Shown here: in pieces, positions 12,301 to 24,333 of the stretch
Layout: every line of letters begins with the position of its first letter
Position numbering within the stretch: position 1 is the first letter of the stretch
Source of the DNA: Toxotes chatareus
Lineage: Eukaryota; Chordata; Actinopteri; Toxotidae
Length of the DNA stretch: 64,000 nt
Direction of reading: 5' to 3'
NCBI GenBank assembly: GCA_016801885.1
Contig: CM028888.1
Span: 5,936,501-6,000,500, forward strand
Program-made: the position numbers and the translations under genes
The notes under the pieces: model-generated
The model's database searches: none
Told to the model about the DNA's origin: nothing
Seen by the model: the letters and a program-made list of their open reading frames with translations, nothing else

Positions 12301-14048
12301 GGCTCCGGAGCTGCATGTCCTATGGTCCTGGCTCCACCCACCTGCTGCTGTTTATTGTTTACAATGATCGATTTCTAACATGTTTAATGTTCCGTTCTGC
12401 TACAGATAAATATTTGATTAATATTCTTTGCAAACTGTAATGTAAATAATTACCAGTCATGACAGCTTTTTGCCTCCGTGCTCTGTTTCATAATTCTAAT
12501 CTGCTGAGCACACATTATCCAATAACTGTCCACTAACTGTAATGTAAATACTGACCCACATTGTCTGTATTATGCTGCATGTCTTTCTCCCCCTCTCCTC
12601 CATTCCTAGCTGTCCTATCTTCCTCCTTTTCCTCCTTTCACCCAGCCCGGCCATCGGCAGGAGGGTCCCCCCCATCTGAGCCAGGTTCTGCTCAAGGTTT
12701 CTTCCTGTTAAAAGGGAGTTTTCCTTGCCACTGTCGCCTTAAGTGCTTGCTCTGGGGTCAGGCTCTGGGTCTCTGTAAAGCGCTTTGAGACAATTTTGAT
12801 TGTGGAAGGCGCTATATAAATAAAATTGAATTGAAATTGAATTGAATTGTGGATCATCTGATTTTTATTTTATATTAAATGATTTTATTTAATCTATATT
12901 AAAACAGATTACTCACTACTGGCATGTCATCATAAGCTCGGATGGAGGCCAATCGATCTGTGAAAAACAAAAGAGTGAGTGAGCATTATTAACATGGATT
13001 AAAACACACACTTGCATGGGGTGGATGAATATATTGGTGTCTTTTTTTTAAGTTGTTGTTATATACTAATACAGTTTAGAGTGAAGACTGATCTGAAGAG
13101 TCCTTGGGGCAGTGCCTTCATGGGATTTTGGGAAGTTGTAACTTCCCTTACTTGAGTATGGGAACTGTCTGTCAAACAGCAGCCATTCAAATGCAATAAC
13201 ACACAAATTAATACTACATCTGATCTTAAAAGCTGACATTAGCCGGTGAGCTTACCCATGGGGTTGCCTCGTAGGTCCTCCAGCCTCTCATGAATCAGAG
13301 AGATCTGTCTTTCCAGCTGTCCATTTAGCTCTATCTGTGTCTCATACCTGGTTTTCCACTCATTCTCTGGTACAGCAAAGTGAACAGAGGAAACTGTCAC
13401 ACTACAGTTCAAACAACACTGTAAAGGGACTGAGCTGATAGAAACCAGTGGGAACCAGCTAAGCCAAAATTTTGCTGGATAACACTGTTGGCCTAGGTGA
13501 CCGATACAGTGGCAAGAAAAAAAAACGTGAACCCTTTGGAATTTCCTGGTTTTCTGCATTAACTGGTCATAAAATGGGGTCTGATCTTCATCTAAGTCTT
13601 CATCTAAAACAGTGTTTGCAAATGGAAAGAGCGATGTCTTCAAAATGGACAAGAACAATACAATCATGTGTTTAGTTACTTAAAATACAAAGCATTTGTT
13701 CATCGTTGTAATCTAGATAAAGATCTGACCATATTTTTGATACATGTTTATATATAAACATGATTTCAAAGGGTTACTCACCCTCTCCATCAACACTGTG
13801 CAGTCTGTCTTGCAGCTCACACATGGTACTGCGCAGGTCAGACACCGACTCTTCCAGCATTTCTCTATAATCAAGAGCCAGACGATGCTGTGATTTATGC
13901 AGCGGGTAAACAACATTTAATCGCCATCATCTTAAATTCTTAAGTATTAAACCTACTCCAGACAAACTTACTTCATTTCCCTCTCCTGCTCGAGTTCTGC
14001 CTGCAGCCGTGCCAGGTCGTATTTGCAGTAGTCACCCTCTCCAGTCAT
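9397..14048 (-). CDS. ccdc169: Coiled-coil domain-containing protein 169 (8 exons)
   Basis: Exons are 14048..13972, 13864..13782, 13366..13256, 12957..12917, 11308..11210, 10700..10647, 10107..10044 and 9584..9397, totalling 717 bp and 238 residues in continuous frame (human is about 214). The function is not established; the protein is an almost continuous charged coiled coil. Recognisable blocks match the family: MLEESVSDLR, ENEWKTRYETQIELN, RGNPMDRLASIRAYDDMPVE, LRTEQEGKAFHKTNDERRAY. The first six exons are well supported. The last two rest on splice sites, matching phases (0 to 1 to stop) and a Lys/Glu-rich tail ending LPTLKHYLKNNP, so the C-terminus is less certain. The exon 5 donor GTGTTGG is weak. 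The gene lies head-to-tail behind spart, as in mammals. Confidence 0.75.
12655..12850 (+). mobile_element. 3' tail of a teleost non-LTR retrotransposon or derived SINE
   Basis: The sequence carries the common fish tail signature: CATCTGAGCCAGGTTCTG, AAGGTTTCTTCCTGTTAAAA, TTTTCCTTGCCACTGTCGCC, GCGCTTTGAGACAA, GGCGCTATATAAATAAAATT, ending in TTGAA repeats. I recognise it as a 5'-truncated retroelement end; I do not assign the exact family (Rex/L2-type is likely). It sits on the plus strand inside a ccdc169 intron, antisense to the gene. The 5' limit is approximate, and the element may extend to about 12561. Confidence 0.75.
13507..13665 (+). mobile_element. Fragment of a Tc1/mariner-like fish element
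   Basis: After a TA dinucleotide the sequence starts CAGTGGCAAGAAAAA and goes on with GTGAACCCTTTGGAATTTCC and CTGATCTTCATCTAAGTC. I recognise this as the terminal inverted repeat region of a widespread teleost Tc1/mariner-type transposon. Only one end appears present; the right limit is approximate. It lies in the ccdc169 intron between exons 2 and 3. Confidence 0.6.
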
Positions 14049-14205
14049 GTTTCTGCGAATCTGACATCGACCGAGGAAAAAGTTTGTGGCTCGCGGTTTC
14101 CATGGAGACCGCTGTTTCCGACTTGTTCAGGCGGCGTCGGAACGGAAACCGTGGCGCAGATTTAGAGGGAGGTTTCAAAATAAAAAGCTCACCCTCGGTT
14201 TGAAA
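14049..14205 (-). promoter_or_regulatory. ccdc169: ccdc169 promoter region with RFX-like palindrome
   Basis: This is a CpG-enriched stretch directly upstream of the ccdc169 start codon (GGCGGCGTCGGAACGG and others). It contains GTTTCCATGGAGACC at 14096-14110, an imperfect palindrome resembling the X-box bound by RFX transcription factors, about 50 bp before the ATG. RFX sites often mark cilium and testis genes. The role here is inferred. Confidence 0.45.
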
Positions 14206-14971
14206 CGACAGCGCATTAATAAATCAGTAAAGTACTCCTCTCTTCACTACAAACAGCTGATGTTTTTCTTTTTCTTCCCCCCTGCAAGCAGCCATTTTAT
14301 GAAGCTCATTTCGCGCTTAATTGGGCCTGAAAATGAACGTCCTCTATATACACGGCTCTTAATTCAACATCCTACATAAACAGCCGATAAAGGCCAGTTG
14401 ATTTATCTTGCAGAGTATGAAATTACAATACAGAAAACAAGCAGAGCTCAGCGCATCTATGAATGTGTGTGCGAGTTTAGTATTTTATATACGTTTGTAT
14501 GTTTTTTTTGTCCCTCTCTGAGAACTCCTCAGACATCCCATACAGGAAAATATGTGAAATTTATGTTATTTTTATACACATTTTACATTCTTTCATACAT
14601 ATATATAGCTAAAAGTAGAACTTTAGCTGTAGAAAGTAAACAGGTTTACTAGTACAGGTCCTCAAAAATATGGACAGCATATACAGAAAACACAAGTTTA
14701 CACTACCACAAACATCATTAGTTTTGTTTGAAAGTTTACAATCACAGAACAACATAGCCATAGCTGACCTAGAGATATTGATAACCTTTGAGCAAACCAG
14801 CGGATTGACTTCCTGTGTTTAACTACCTTCCTTTTTTTCTACCATAATTAACACAACTAAATATTTACTCCAAAAATGAGTGGTCTTTACATACTTATAC
14901 AAAAACTGTAAATGAGGAAGCGACCCATCAATCTGAGACCTTCCAGTAAAGCAATAACATCCTGTTGGAAT
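14206..14971. other. Spacer between ccdc169 and the spart stop codon
   Basis: An AT-rich spacer that should include the spart 3' UTR. There is no canonical AATAAA on the minus strand close to the spart stop; AGTAAA near 14865 is a possible variant signal. No coding signal is seen. Confidence 0.5.
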
Positions 14972-17900
14972 CTATTTTTTCCTATCTTCCTCCTCTTTTT
15001 TCTGCACTTCGTTCTTCTCAGTCTCTGCTTGATGTTCTTGTTTCTGTGCGTCCTTCCCCTCAGTTTCTGCTGACTGTCCGTCTGAGCTTTTGACCATGGC
15101 CTTGGCTGTTGACTTGCCTGCTGTCTTCAGGATGGCTTTGATGCCCAGATTGTCAATGTTGTACGCAGTCAAGCCGACATTGGACACTGACTTGAGACCT
15201 GTGTCAGTGGCTTGGCCTGCTTTATTTCCATACCTTCACCACAAATAATATGGTGGAGTTAGGGAAGAGTGGTTTGGTGCAATAAAATTAATGAAAATGT
15301 GCACAGAATTGAAATGCTTGAGCAAGTATGCGATATTTGTTCTGTCATCATTCCCGGCAACACACTATAGTTCAAGAAAAACAGTCATATTGCACTATGT
15401 AGTAGTTTTATTAGTAACAAACCAGGAGAAAGGGCTACAAGTAGTGTGAACAGCAAGAGCCCCACCACCCAACACAAGCAGACATTTAGCTGCAGCACAT
15501 GGACAGACCAGGAAAGACACACACCTGACGAAGTCAAAAAAAGAACCCAGAATTAACACTTTGTCCAGATATAAACTCAGTAAAAAGTTAATTTCTATGT
15601 CCGTTTGAATTATGTTTTGTTATAATAGGGTTATTTTCTGACTTGATCAGTTAGTGAAAAAAAGTGTACAAAAAAGGGTTGAGCAAGATCAGCAGACAGT
15701 TCACAAGTCTTTGCCTTTACTCCCCCGTGCAGTCATATGTTCTTGGACATGTTTAACAGACTCTCTAAGCCCCTAAATCTGAAAAGAAATAGGTGTGAAA
15801 GCAGGTCAGTTTCCCAGCGTACCAAGAAGAAAGCAGCACAGTAGGCAACTGTAAGACTGGTGTCTGATCCAGTGTTCTACTGTGGTTAAAAGTGACCAAA
15901 CAGATGCGGAAATAGGCTTAAAACAAGCTCTACAATCATTCATTAATGATTACAGCATTTCTATGTACAAAGAAGCAGAAAGTGGAAATGTCAGAACTTA
16001 CTTGTACGTCACAGTTGTGACTGTTTCTGATGCAACACTTTTGCCAACAAGCTTTGCGCCGGTCTCCAGACTGGACCAAACAGCAGACAAACCTGGTTTG
16101 GAAGTAAATAAAAAAAAAAATTGTCTAAAAAGACTTGGATTGCCCATAAATGCCAAAACATGACTACACTGACCTTAGAGCTAATGATGAGAAAACAGTG
16201 TAAGACAATTATGTGCGTGATAATTTAAATTTATGCGTCATCATGAAATTTTCTGTTCAGTGTTTACCTTGTATACTGCTGGCTGCCACAAACTTGGCTC
16301 CATCTAAGTGGGAAGCTTGGCCATCTTTGCTCTTCTTCATAGACTCAGGGACTAGCTTAGCGCCATGTTTCTTCACATGGGGTGCCATCTTATCTGCCAC
16401 GTGTCCTGCCACCGTACTCACTCCATTAACTGTAAATATACACAGTTATACAAGGTGAAGCGCACATATGGATACACAGTCATATTCATTTACAGTACAG
16501 GAAACTAATGCCATGCACTGAAAGAAAAAGAATGAAAAAACGACAGAAAATAAAGTATTTATCAGGGTTTTCTTCAGTCATGTGCAAAAAAAGCAGTTTG
16601 TATCTTTTCCACCATTTTAGCCAAGTGCCCTGAAACAGAACTCTGGGCCTTGTACTGTTTGTATGAATAGTTATGTTCTGTGTTTCTAGTTCTTAATATT
16701 TTGGTTTAAGTCCTTACCCAAGAACTGGCTGACTCGCACAGCACCCTCAGTGGCCTGCTTAGCAACCTGCAGACCTTTGTTGACACGGGGGCTGACCTCT
16801 GAAGGAGTTTCCTCAGGGGTGATGCGGTCCCGGATCTTGGCTGCTCCTTTGTGAATGGCCCTACCTGTGGCCTCTGCTCCTTTTGCAAACCCTTCACTAA
16901 ACCGTGTAGCTCCTAAAATCATACACATTTTGGTTGATAAATGTACATTAGTAAGTTGTGTTTTCAAACTATCTTTTGCAGGCAAATCAAGAGGCAGCTA
17001 AACAACATTGTCATTGCAGAACTGAATCCTGTTCAGGAGAGCTTGCTGTGACAGTAAACAACTCCCTCTAGTGGTCGTTTTGTAAAATACAGCCCATGTA
17101 CAACATAGTGTAGTGACATTATGCTTTCCTTTATTAGGACTCAAACTTACAAACACACCTGACAAGATTCCTTGTGCCATCTTCTCACTCCATCCAGGAA
17201 GTGGTAGTTTTTCCTTATCCCCTGTTGGCACCGTTAGTTTTGTTTGCTCTTTTGGGGGACCAAGGGGAACTTTTGCACTCAGGTTGATGACCTCTGCTTC
17301 TGCCCCGCCTGGACTCTGTCAGGGAATACATTAAGTCAAATGCTAAACAGCTATTAGGAGAGGATGCACAGTATATTGATTTTAAAATGTGTGGGCACCC
17401 AAACAGGTAACTCACTTTCCTAGAACATGTTTTCACACACAACATAGGAACTATTCTGTTCCTGAAGTACTGAGAGATAAAGTGGCACAAGCTGTTTATA
17501 TAAAAACAGAATTACATTTTTTGAGGCTGCAAAAAAGGCAACAATGCAAATGGCTGGGTGTGTGTAACAGTAACTTTAACTTGAACAGGTTTTTATGCTG
17601 TGAGACACTCTCTTCAAACACAGAAAACACCTTAAACATTTCATACCAAAGTATTTGCTCCAGCCACATGCATACACATCCTTACATTTGCTTAGAATAC
17701 TGACAGTAAAGACTGACCTGGACCCTGAGCTCAGCAAGCTGTGAGAGTAAGTCCTGAAACATCCCTCGGTCAGCAGCAGGCAGTTCAGAGGACAACACAA
17801 TGCCCACATAGGACCCTGGAGTGTCTGCCAAGGAGTCGGGGAACATGAAGATCCCGGAGTTAGCCAACAGCACTGGAGTGTCTGTTGTAAGTGGGTACAG

Positions 17901-20098
17901 CCAGTCACACACCTTGACAACACAAAGACATACAAAAATAACAAGGTTATTAAAACAAAGACGTATTTATTCTAAATGATCAGTAGTTGCAGCTGATTTA
18001 AATTAGTAGTAGTCAGATCTTTGAAATTAGAAAAGCAGGGCATGATGGCTTCTGTTGAGTCTGTATGTGTGTCTCCAAAGGGAAGTTCATAAGATGTGAA
18101 CTGAAAATCATCCCCTGTCCAATGATATTTTCCAAGTTAACTTCAAATGTGAATGAGTGGTTTCTTGTATGGCCTAAAGGGTTAAGTCAGCTGGTTTTGC
18201 TTCTCTTGCTCATGTCTCGCTTAAGACATGAAAATGCATTGTCATTTCCCAGCAGGCAAAGTGTCCCCTACACCATTGTTTTCCACACTCAAAGATGCAT
18301 TACAGGATTTTAGCCCCATCAGGGCACCGAGACATAAAACAGACACAGTCTTGCTGCTGCATCGTGCCACTGGTATGCCGCCCGACAGAATGACCCCTGT
18401 GAGGGCACAGGACACTGACCGGCAGCACAACAGAAGTGCAGAGTCATCTGTTAATGGGACCATTGTCTTGCCGGGAAACAAAGCAGAGCCAGAATACAGG
18501 AGAGCAGCCCACCAGCCTGGTGTGGTAGGAGTCATGGGGTAGACAGCAGTATACAGAACAGCATAATGCACTCTTTGTAGAGGTGCCAGAAAACATAATG
18601 GTTGTTTGCAAGTTTTATATTGGCTCAGTACAAAATATGATACTGATCAAACATAAATCCATCAGATACACAGTGGTTCAATAACATCAATTTAAGCTGC
18701 AAATATATTACGTTTCAGTCAATTATTCGAGTCAACTGACTGAAAATTAATTAACTATTTTCATGAACAACTGATCAAACAAAAATGCCAAATAAAGTCA
18801 CTGATTCTTATTCTTCTATTATATCTATTAGTTGCAACCTGTACTGCAACTGTAGCTGTCCTTAATCGGTCCACAAATTCTGTTCAGATACATACAGGCC
18901 GTGAAAAACCCTCTTAAGTTATGAAGCAAAGAAAACATTCTACATCCAAGTCAATGTTTAGAGCTCAGTTTTAACATGTTTGATTATGTGCATATGTTGT
19001 CAAACTCAAAGTATACTAGGGACATGAGCATGGGGATACATCACCATGACAACACCATCATTCATACGCAGGGCGTTTCTTTCTGACTTCTTTTCATCTA
19101 TACATAAACATAATGTCTCATGGTTAGTTATAAAAGCGGTCTGATAGTAATGAAGTGGTTTCAACTGCAGTAGTTTGTTGTCCACACCTACTCACCTCTA
19201 GGGCACACGCCCAAGTAAAATGCTTTGCTGACGTAGCAAAACACATATTTATTATGACACAGACTGTACTTATTATAACATACTGTATACTTACATCTAG
19301 AAATACTGCTGGTTTTCCAGCAGGGGAATCCTTGTTCTCACTGTCCATTGTGATGATGCGAACGTACCCTGGATTAGACAGGGAGCTGACCTGTCCATTT
19401 GGCGCCACGAAAAACATCTGCACCCCAGAGGGAATGAAAAGCAGCTCGTTTCCATCTCGTCCTGCTCCTGCTCCAGTCTGCTTTCCTGACCCGAAGCCTC
19501 TGCCAGCAGGACTATAAGCCAGGCTCCGGTGCCCATCTGTGGGCTTTGGTGTGTACGCTGGAGGCTGGTCCCCTGGGTTAGCCATGCCTATAGTTCCTGG
19601 AGCCACTGCAGGGAGTGTGTATCTGTGTGTAGCAGCAGGGGAAGCAGGTCTGACAGGGGCTGTATTTGGGGTTGGGGTTGTGCTCTGGGTCGTGGGAGGA
19701 ATGGTGGGGTACAGATGGTGAAGAGAGCTATGGGGAGGCTGACTGTTACGTGCCAGGTCTGGATAAAGATTGGGAGGAAGGTCCATTAACAGTCGGCTCC
19801 TCTGGCTTCCTGCTGTCAGCTGAGAGGTATCCAGGTCAGAGAGGTGAGAGTTGACAGTACTCAGAGTGTCCCTCATTCTCTGCTGAAGCTGCCTGGCTGT
19901 GTCCCAGGCCACTCCCTGCTGCCTCTCCCCCCCAGTGGGAACGCCCAGTCCTTGGGTAAGGTGCTGTCGGCCCTTTCTGTAATACTCAAGGGCCTCTGCT
20001 TTATTACCGGCGTCTTCAGCAGCCAACCCACGACTCAGGGAATGAAACGCCAGCTCATACTGGTCCTTGATGAGCAGCAGCTCAGCAGGCTCAGCCAT
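14972..20098 (-). CDS. spart: Spartin (7 coding exons, complete)
   Basis: Exons are 20098..19295, 17912..17718, 17315..17159, 16912..16718, 16429..16268, 16092..16002 and 15233..14972; they sum to 1,866 bp and 621 residues with every junction in phase (human is 666). In the family, spartin acts in endosomal traffic, cytokinesis and lipid-droplet turnover; loss in humans causes Troyer syndrome (SPG20). An N-terminal MIT domain (about 8-85) starts MAEPAELLLIKDQYELAF. A Pro/Thr-rich linker follows with a PPAY motif at 179-182, the type that binds WW domains of NEDD4-family ligases. The conserved region from FIPSGVQMFFVAPNG to VCDWLYPL and GIVLSSELP comes next. The C-terminal senescence domain has WSEKMAQGILSG, GAEATGRAIHKGA, APHVKKHGAKLVPES and VGLTAYNIDNLGIKA, and ends in a Lys/Glu-rich tail. 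It lies head-to-tail between ccna1 and ccdc169. Confidence 0.95.
17913..19294 (-). other. spart: spart intron 1 of the coding region (largest)
   Basis: A 1.4 kb intron with donor GAT|GTAAGTAT and acceptor TTGTCAAG. A relatively CpG-rich patch near 18320-18480 is open on both strands but has no family resemblance. Otherwise it is AT-rich and featureless. Confidence 0.6.
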
Positions 20099-20671
20099 AG
20101 TGACAAGTAGATGGGATACAGAGACTAGAAAGACAAGAATGGAGGCAGAGAATAAATCAAGACAGTACGATTTTTATAAATCTTTAGTTACTGGTGCACT
20201 AGAGTTTCTTTTTTTGAAAATTAAAACTTGTTTGTTCGATAGGAGATAGTTGTTTATAAGTTTAAAAAAAAAAACAGTGAAAAGAACTGAAAGTATCTGT
20301 AACCACGAGATGCAGCTAAACAAGGTGTGAAGAAGAAATTCCTTAAACGCCATGGGTGAACACCTTGACTGGATTCTCAGCACTTGCATTGGCACACTGG
20401 CAGAATCACGAGGAAGCAGATGATTTAATGTGAGAAAAATCTTTGTAATGTAATTGCTGTTGGCCTCTGTCAAAGTTTTTTAATGGCTTTAGCGAGCCAA
20501 CACATCAGGTTTTACCTGAACAACCTGACCATGGACTTGCATGTGAGGTTTCTCGACATGAGAGTTACATGTAAAGTACCAAGTTTACACATTACCAAAC
20601 AACAAAGCCTGTAACCTTTTCAGGCATCATACCTGACCAGATGTTACAGTACCAACTTAAATCTGACTTAC

Positions 20672-20860
20672 CTTCAGCCGAACTTTGATATCCCGGGAAA
20701 AAAACAAACAAAAAAAAAAAGAGATAAATGACTGGTTTGAGAAAGTCCTTATTTCAGTTTTCCACAGGAACTCCGTTCTTTCATGGCGTTGAAAATGCCG
20801 ACTCTTATCAACGTGGTTTCTCTTCTCTCACTGATTTTAAACTGACGCACGCCCACCAAC
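20672..20860 (-). promoter_or_regulatory. spart: spart first noncoding exon and promoter region
   Basis: A strong donor, CGGCTGAAG|GTAAGTC, ends a presumed noncoding exon at 20672. It would splice to the acceptor CTAG at 20125, giving 26 nt of UTR before the start codon. Upstream, to about 20950, the sequence is CpG-enriched and includes an ETS-like TTCCGG (plus-strand sense) near 20905. The transcription start is not defined. If transcription starts upstream of 20784, an 11-codon upstream ORF (ATG at 20784) would be in the leader. Confidence 0.45.
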
Positions 20861-20971
20861 GAAACACAAGCGTCAAGTCAAACAGAGCGACAAAAAAATG
20901 GCTTCCGGCTAACACTTTCAAAATAAAATCGATAGCTGCACGCTAAAATAGTTATAACTTCAAATAAAAAC

Positions 20972-20977
20972 TTTATT
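20972..20977 (-). terminator. ccna1: Candidate ccna1 poly(A) signal (AATAAA)
   Basis: A canonical AATAAA on the minus strand lies about 390 nt past the ccna1 stop codon. It is the first canonical one I noticed there. It is only about 300 bp from the presumed spart first-exon donor, so the ccna1 3' end and spart promoter are nearly abutting. Confidence 0.5.
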
Positions 20978-21364
20978 TTGAAATGCATGTAGCTTTAAAC
21001 TGTGACATGACATTTAGAAAGCTCTCAAAAATACTTGGCCATATTTTAGAATAACTCAAACATATGGATTATTCTGTAATTCATGATTTAACATGAATTT
21101 TGTATCATTCTGCACTAAATATGAGCATTATGCTACATGTGATGACTTAACAACTGCAAGTACTATAATTCTAAGGTCATGAAGTATGTTTTTTCTTATT
21201 TTTTTGTATTTGCATAAAACAATAATAAAAAAAAATCTAAAGGTAATGAAGTGTTCAGAGGGGTGTGGCATGTATGGGTCTCGCTGTTTAATAAGCTGTG
21301 TTCCTTTTGTTCTCCATCTAATTATGTTCTGGCAGAAGCGTCAAAATAAGGGTGGAGCAGTGAC

Positions 21365-23447
21365 TCAAAGGGAAGGCAGGACAGCAGGTGGAGTGATATA
21401 CGAAACACGACAATACCTGAAAACAAAAAGATAAAAGACATCCATTTAGACACGTAAAATTGTGTCCTGCAGTTTACACACGATGTCTCATTTTATATAT
21501 ATGTTTTTAAAACATCAAAAAATCTACAAGCCAAGCCTTACTTTGAACTCTTATACTTTTCCCTGATGGCCTGTTGTGGGCGGCTTTCTGCACTAATGAA
21601 TAGCTTGTGGAGGTCAGTCAGGCAGGGTTCAATTTCAGCCATGGTATAGCCAGTAAAGGCATATAAGGAATCTGGCTAAATATGAGAAGAATGACTTTAC
21701 AAAGTCATATTTTGGCTAATTCCTTGAGGGATTGTCATAAAATTGACACTCAAAACAATTATCTGCAAAAACTTACCCATAAAGATTTGTTTACAGTGTA
21801 GGTGGCCAGGCAGTAGGCTCCAGCTGCCACTATAGATGGGGTGTACCGTAGGAATGGTTCAATTTCCAGCAGGCTTAACTCAGCTACATACTACAGACAG
21901 AAAAAACAAAACAAAATATGATCAAGTGAATTGGAAAACTGTATCTTCAAAGGCAGTGGACATAAACCCAAAGTCTGGGTGACATTTGAGTGATTGATTT
22001 TACTCACCACGGCCAGATTCTCCGTGTTGGCACAGACAGAGTGGATGGACATGAAGAGGCGAAGGAACTGGTTTGTGGTGGGCGCTGCCATCTCGAAGGC
22101 CAGCACTCTTAGGAAAACATGCTCCATTCGAACCAACTGCTTCTTCGTGTAGGTGCTGTCTGTGATGTACACAAACTCATTCAGCTCAGGAGGCAAGATC
22201 TCCTCATATTTTCTACAGCGTGAAAGATCAGACGACATCAGATTGTAGGTTACTATGAGTCATCGATGTGATGCTGCTCCATAAGGCAGATTCTTACTAT
22301 GAAAACAAAATGTTTTTGACCAATCAACGCCTGCACTGGACAGGAGAAGTATCACTTAGAAACCTAAACGTGTGCTTACGATGCAATCAGTAATGCAGCT
22401 GTGCCAACCAGCTGCAGCTTGCCCTGTTTCACATATGCCGTGCGGGAGAGAAAGCGGTCCAAATAGTTGACAGCCAGATGCAGAGTTTCAGAATGAAGCT
22501 TGTACTCCTGGACGACTTCCACCAACCAGTCCACTAGGATGACCCGCATACCACTGGTGATCTCTGGATGTTTCTCTAAGCAGTCTGGCATCGGCCTGAA
22601 CTTCATCTGGCATAAGAAACAAAAGAAGTTATCATCTGCATTTGCAGTGAACTGAGGAGCAACAACCTCATAACCACAGTGTATTTAAAGCTGACCATAC
22701 AGTCACATGATAGAAATGATTCAGTGCTCATAGTTCAGATAATTTCGCACTTCACTCTCCCTCAGGTGTCGGTAAATGTCCTTTGCATACTCAGACACAC
22801 ACAGCACCTCCTCTGACATCAGTGACTCATTTGGTTCAGACTGCATAGAAGCATCCTGGCATGAACCTTCGAGATTGAACAGCAGTTGAGTGATAAACAT
22901 AAAGACATAACAAGGAAACAGTCTTACTTGGTAGTCTTGGTAGATGTTTCTGTATCTGGAAAACTCACTTGAACTAAGCTCCAGCAGGAGCCTCAAATCT
23001 TCATTTTGCTGGGCAGCAGTATCTAGATAGTAGCTGTCTGAAACCACTTCCTGACCAGAAGCTGCAAGAACAACTTCACAAGCCTCTTCAACATACACAT
23101 CATAGCTGGAACTAGAGGGACAGCCAAGAAAAGTGTGCTGAGAGCTCTCTGAGACTGAGCTGTGTTTGGAAAATTGGCTTCCCTGTGGAGAAAAAATGAG
23201 TCAGCCTGATTGCCACATTAAGTTGAAATGTGAATGTTCTTCGAGGGGAAACTGAATTGAAAATCACAAAAATTTAAAGCTCACTTACCTTGCTGAGTGA
23301 TCGACCATACTGCTCATTTTCTGACAAAACACCAAGCACTGTCCGCTGCTTGGTCCTCTGGACCTGTGATACATCTGTTTTGCTTGGGGGTAGAATATTT
23401 TCTTTGCTAGTGTGACTGCCACAATGGGCATTTGTGTTGAAGTTCAT
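21365..23447 (-). CDS. ccna1: Cyclin A1 (8 coding exons)
   Basis: Exons are 23447..23289, 23182..22928, 22855..22751, 22606..22380, 22212..22008, 21890..21777, 21675..21542 and 21416..21365; they sum to 1,251 bp and 416 residues (human is 465), all in phase. The protein activates CDK2/CDK1; cyclin A1 is mainly germ-line in vertebrates. A destruction box RTVLGVLSEN lies at 35-44. The cyclin box starts in exon 4 with MRVIL at 193-197, the hydrophobic patch that docks RxL substrates, then LVDWLVEVVQEYKL, LDRFLSR, GKLQLVGTAALLIAS-KYEEI and FVYITDSTYTKKQL. The C-terminal cyclin fold has YVAELSLLE and YTVNKSLWPDSL and ends RPQQAIREKYKSSK-YC, then VSYITPPAVLPSL. The ATG lies directly behind an acceptor (TTTATAG). 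Exon 3 has a poor donor (GTGCGA). Cyclin A2 is less likely given the neighbours spart and sertm1. Confidence 0.9.
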
Positions 23448-24333
23448 CTATAAACAAGGAAACAGGGAAAGATCAGTACGGTAGAAAGGAAAGATGAAAT
23501 AACACAAAATGAAATGAACTTTGAGGTGCCTAAATCACTACATATGCACCTAAAAACATGGAACATATGTTGCAAAGCTGGTCAGTCCCCTTTACAGTAT
23601 GTTTAGCAGGCCTGTTATTCCCAGCACAGGTGTTGGGACCTCAAGGGCTTGAAAGTTGATTAAAATGACAGACCATTAGAAATAATACAAACCTTAATTA
23701 CAGGTACACAAATTATGTTAATTTCTTCAAATATTTGTTTTTATTGTGAAGTACTGTATTGATTTAATTCTTCAGGCTTCTAAAATTCAATCAGACTTCT
23801 CAAATTCAATAAGCTGGGGGAAAAAACATCACTCGTAGGAACTCAAAGATACTGGGGTTTCAAGACAAGTTGGAAACCACAGGGGCACAGCAGGGTACAT
23901 GTCAGTGATATTGGTTAGGTGGTTATTTATGGTTTTAAAATAAAATATCTGACAAAACGGATCAGAAACATCATTACCATGGTTACAAGAATTTATCAGA
24001 GACCGTGAATCACAGACACTAACACAAAACGAGGTAGAAAAACAAAGCTGCAAATTAAGTGCATCACTTCAGTGAAGCACAGAGCACAGCCCTGCAATGA
24101 TTTCCTGTCGCTTTCCAAAATAAAACGGGCTGTCACATGCTCCTAGCTGCAAACTCACCATGACCAAGATCAGTGCACAAAGTTAACAGCTTAACGTTAC
24201 AAGGTGGAAGCGGGGAACCTGTGCATTCAAATAACGACGCAAGCGCAGTAATTAAAACTAACCTTATTTGTTACAAACTTTGAGGGAAAAAAAAACAAAA
24301 ACAGCGACCTCTCTCTGCGTTCAAACGACTTAC

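Noticed and set aside
12100..12788. Overlapping open frames on both strands
   Set aside because: They fall over a pyrimidine-rich stretch and the retroelement tail, not a gene.
18228..18571. About 100-codon frames open on both strands in the spart intron
   Set aside because: No recognisable protein and no splice signals; they sit inside a well-defined intron.
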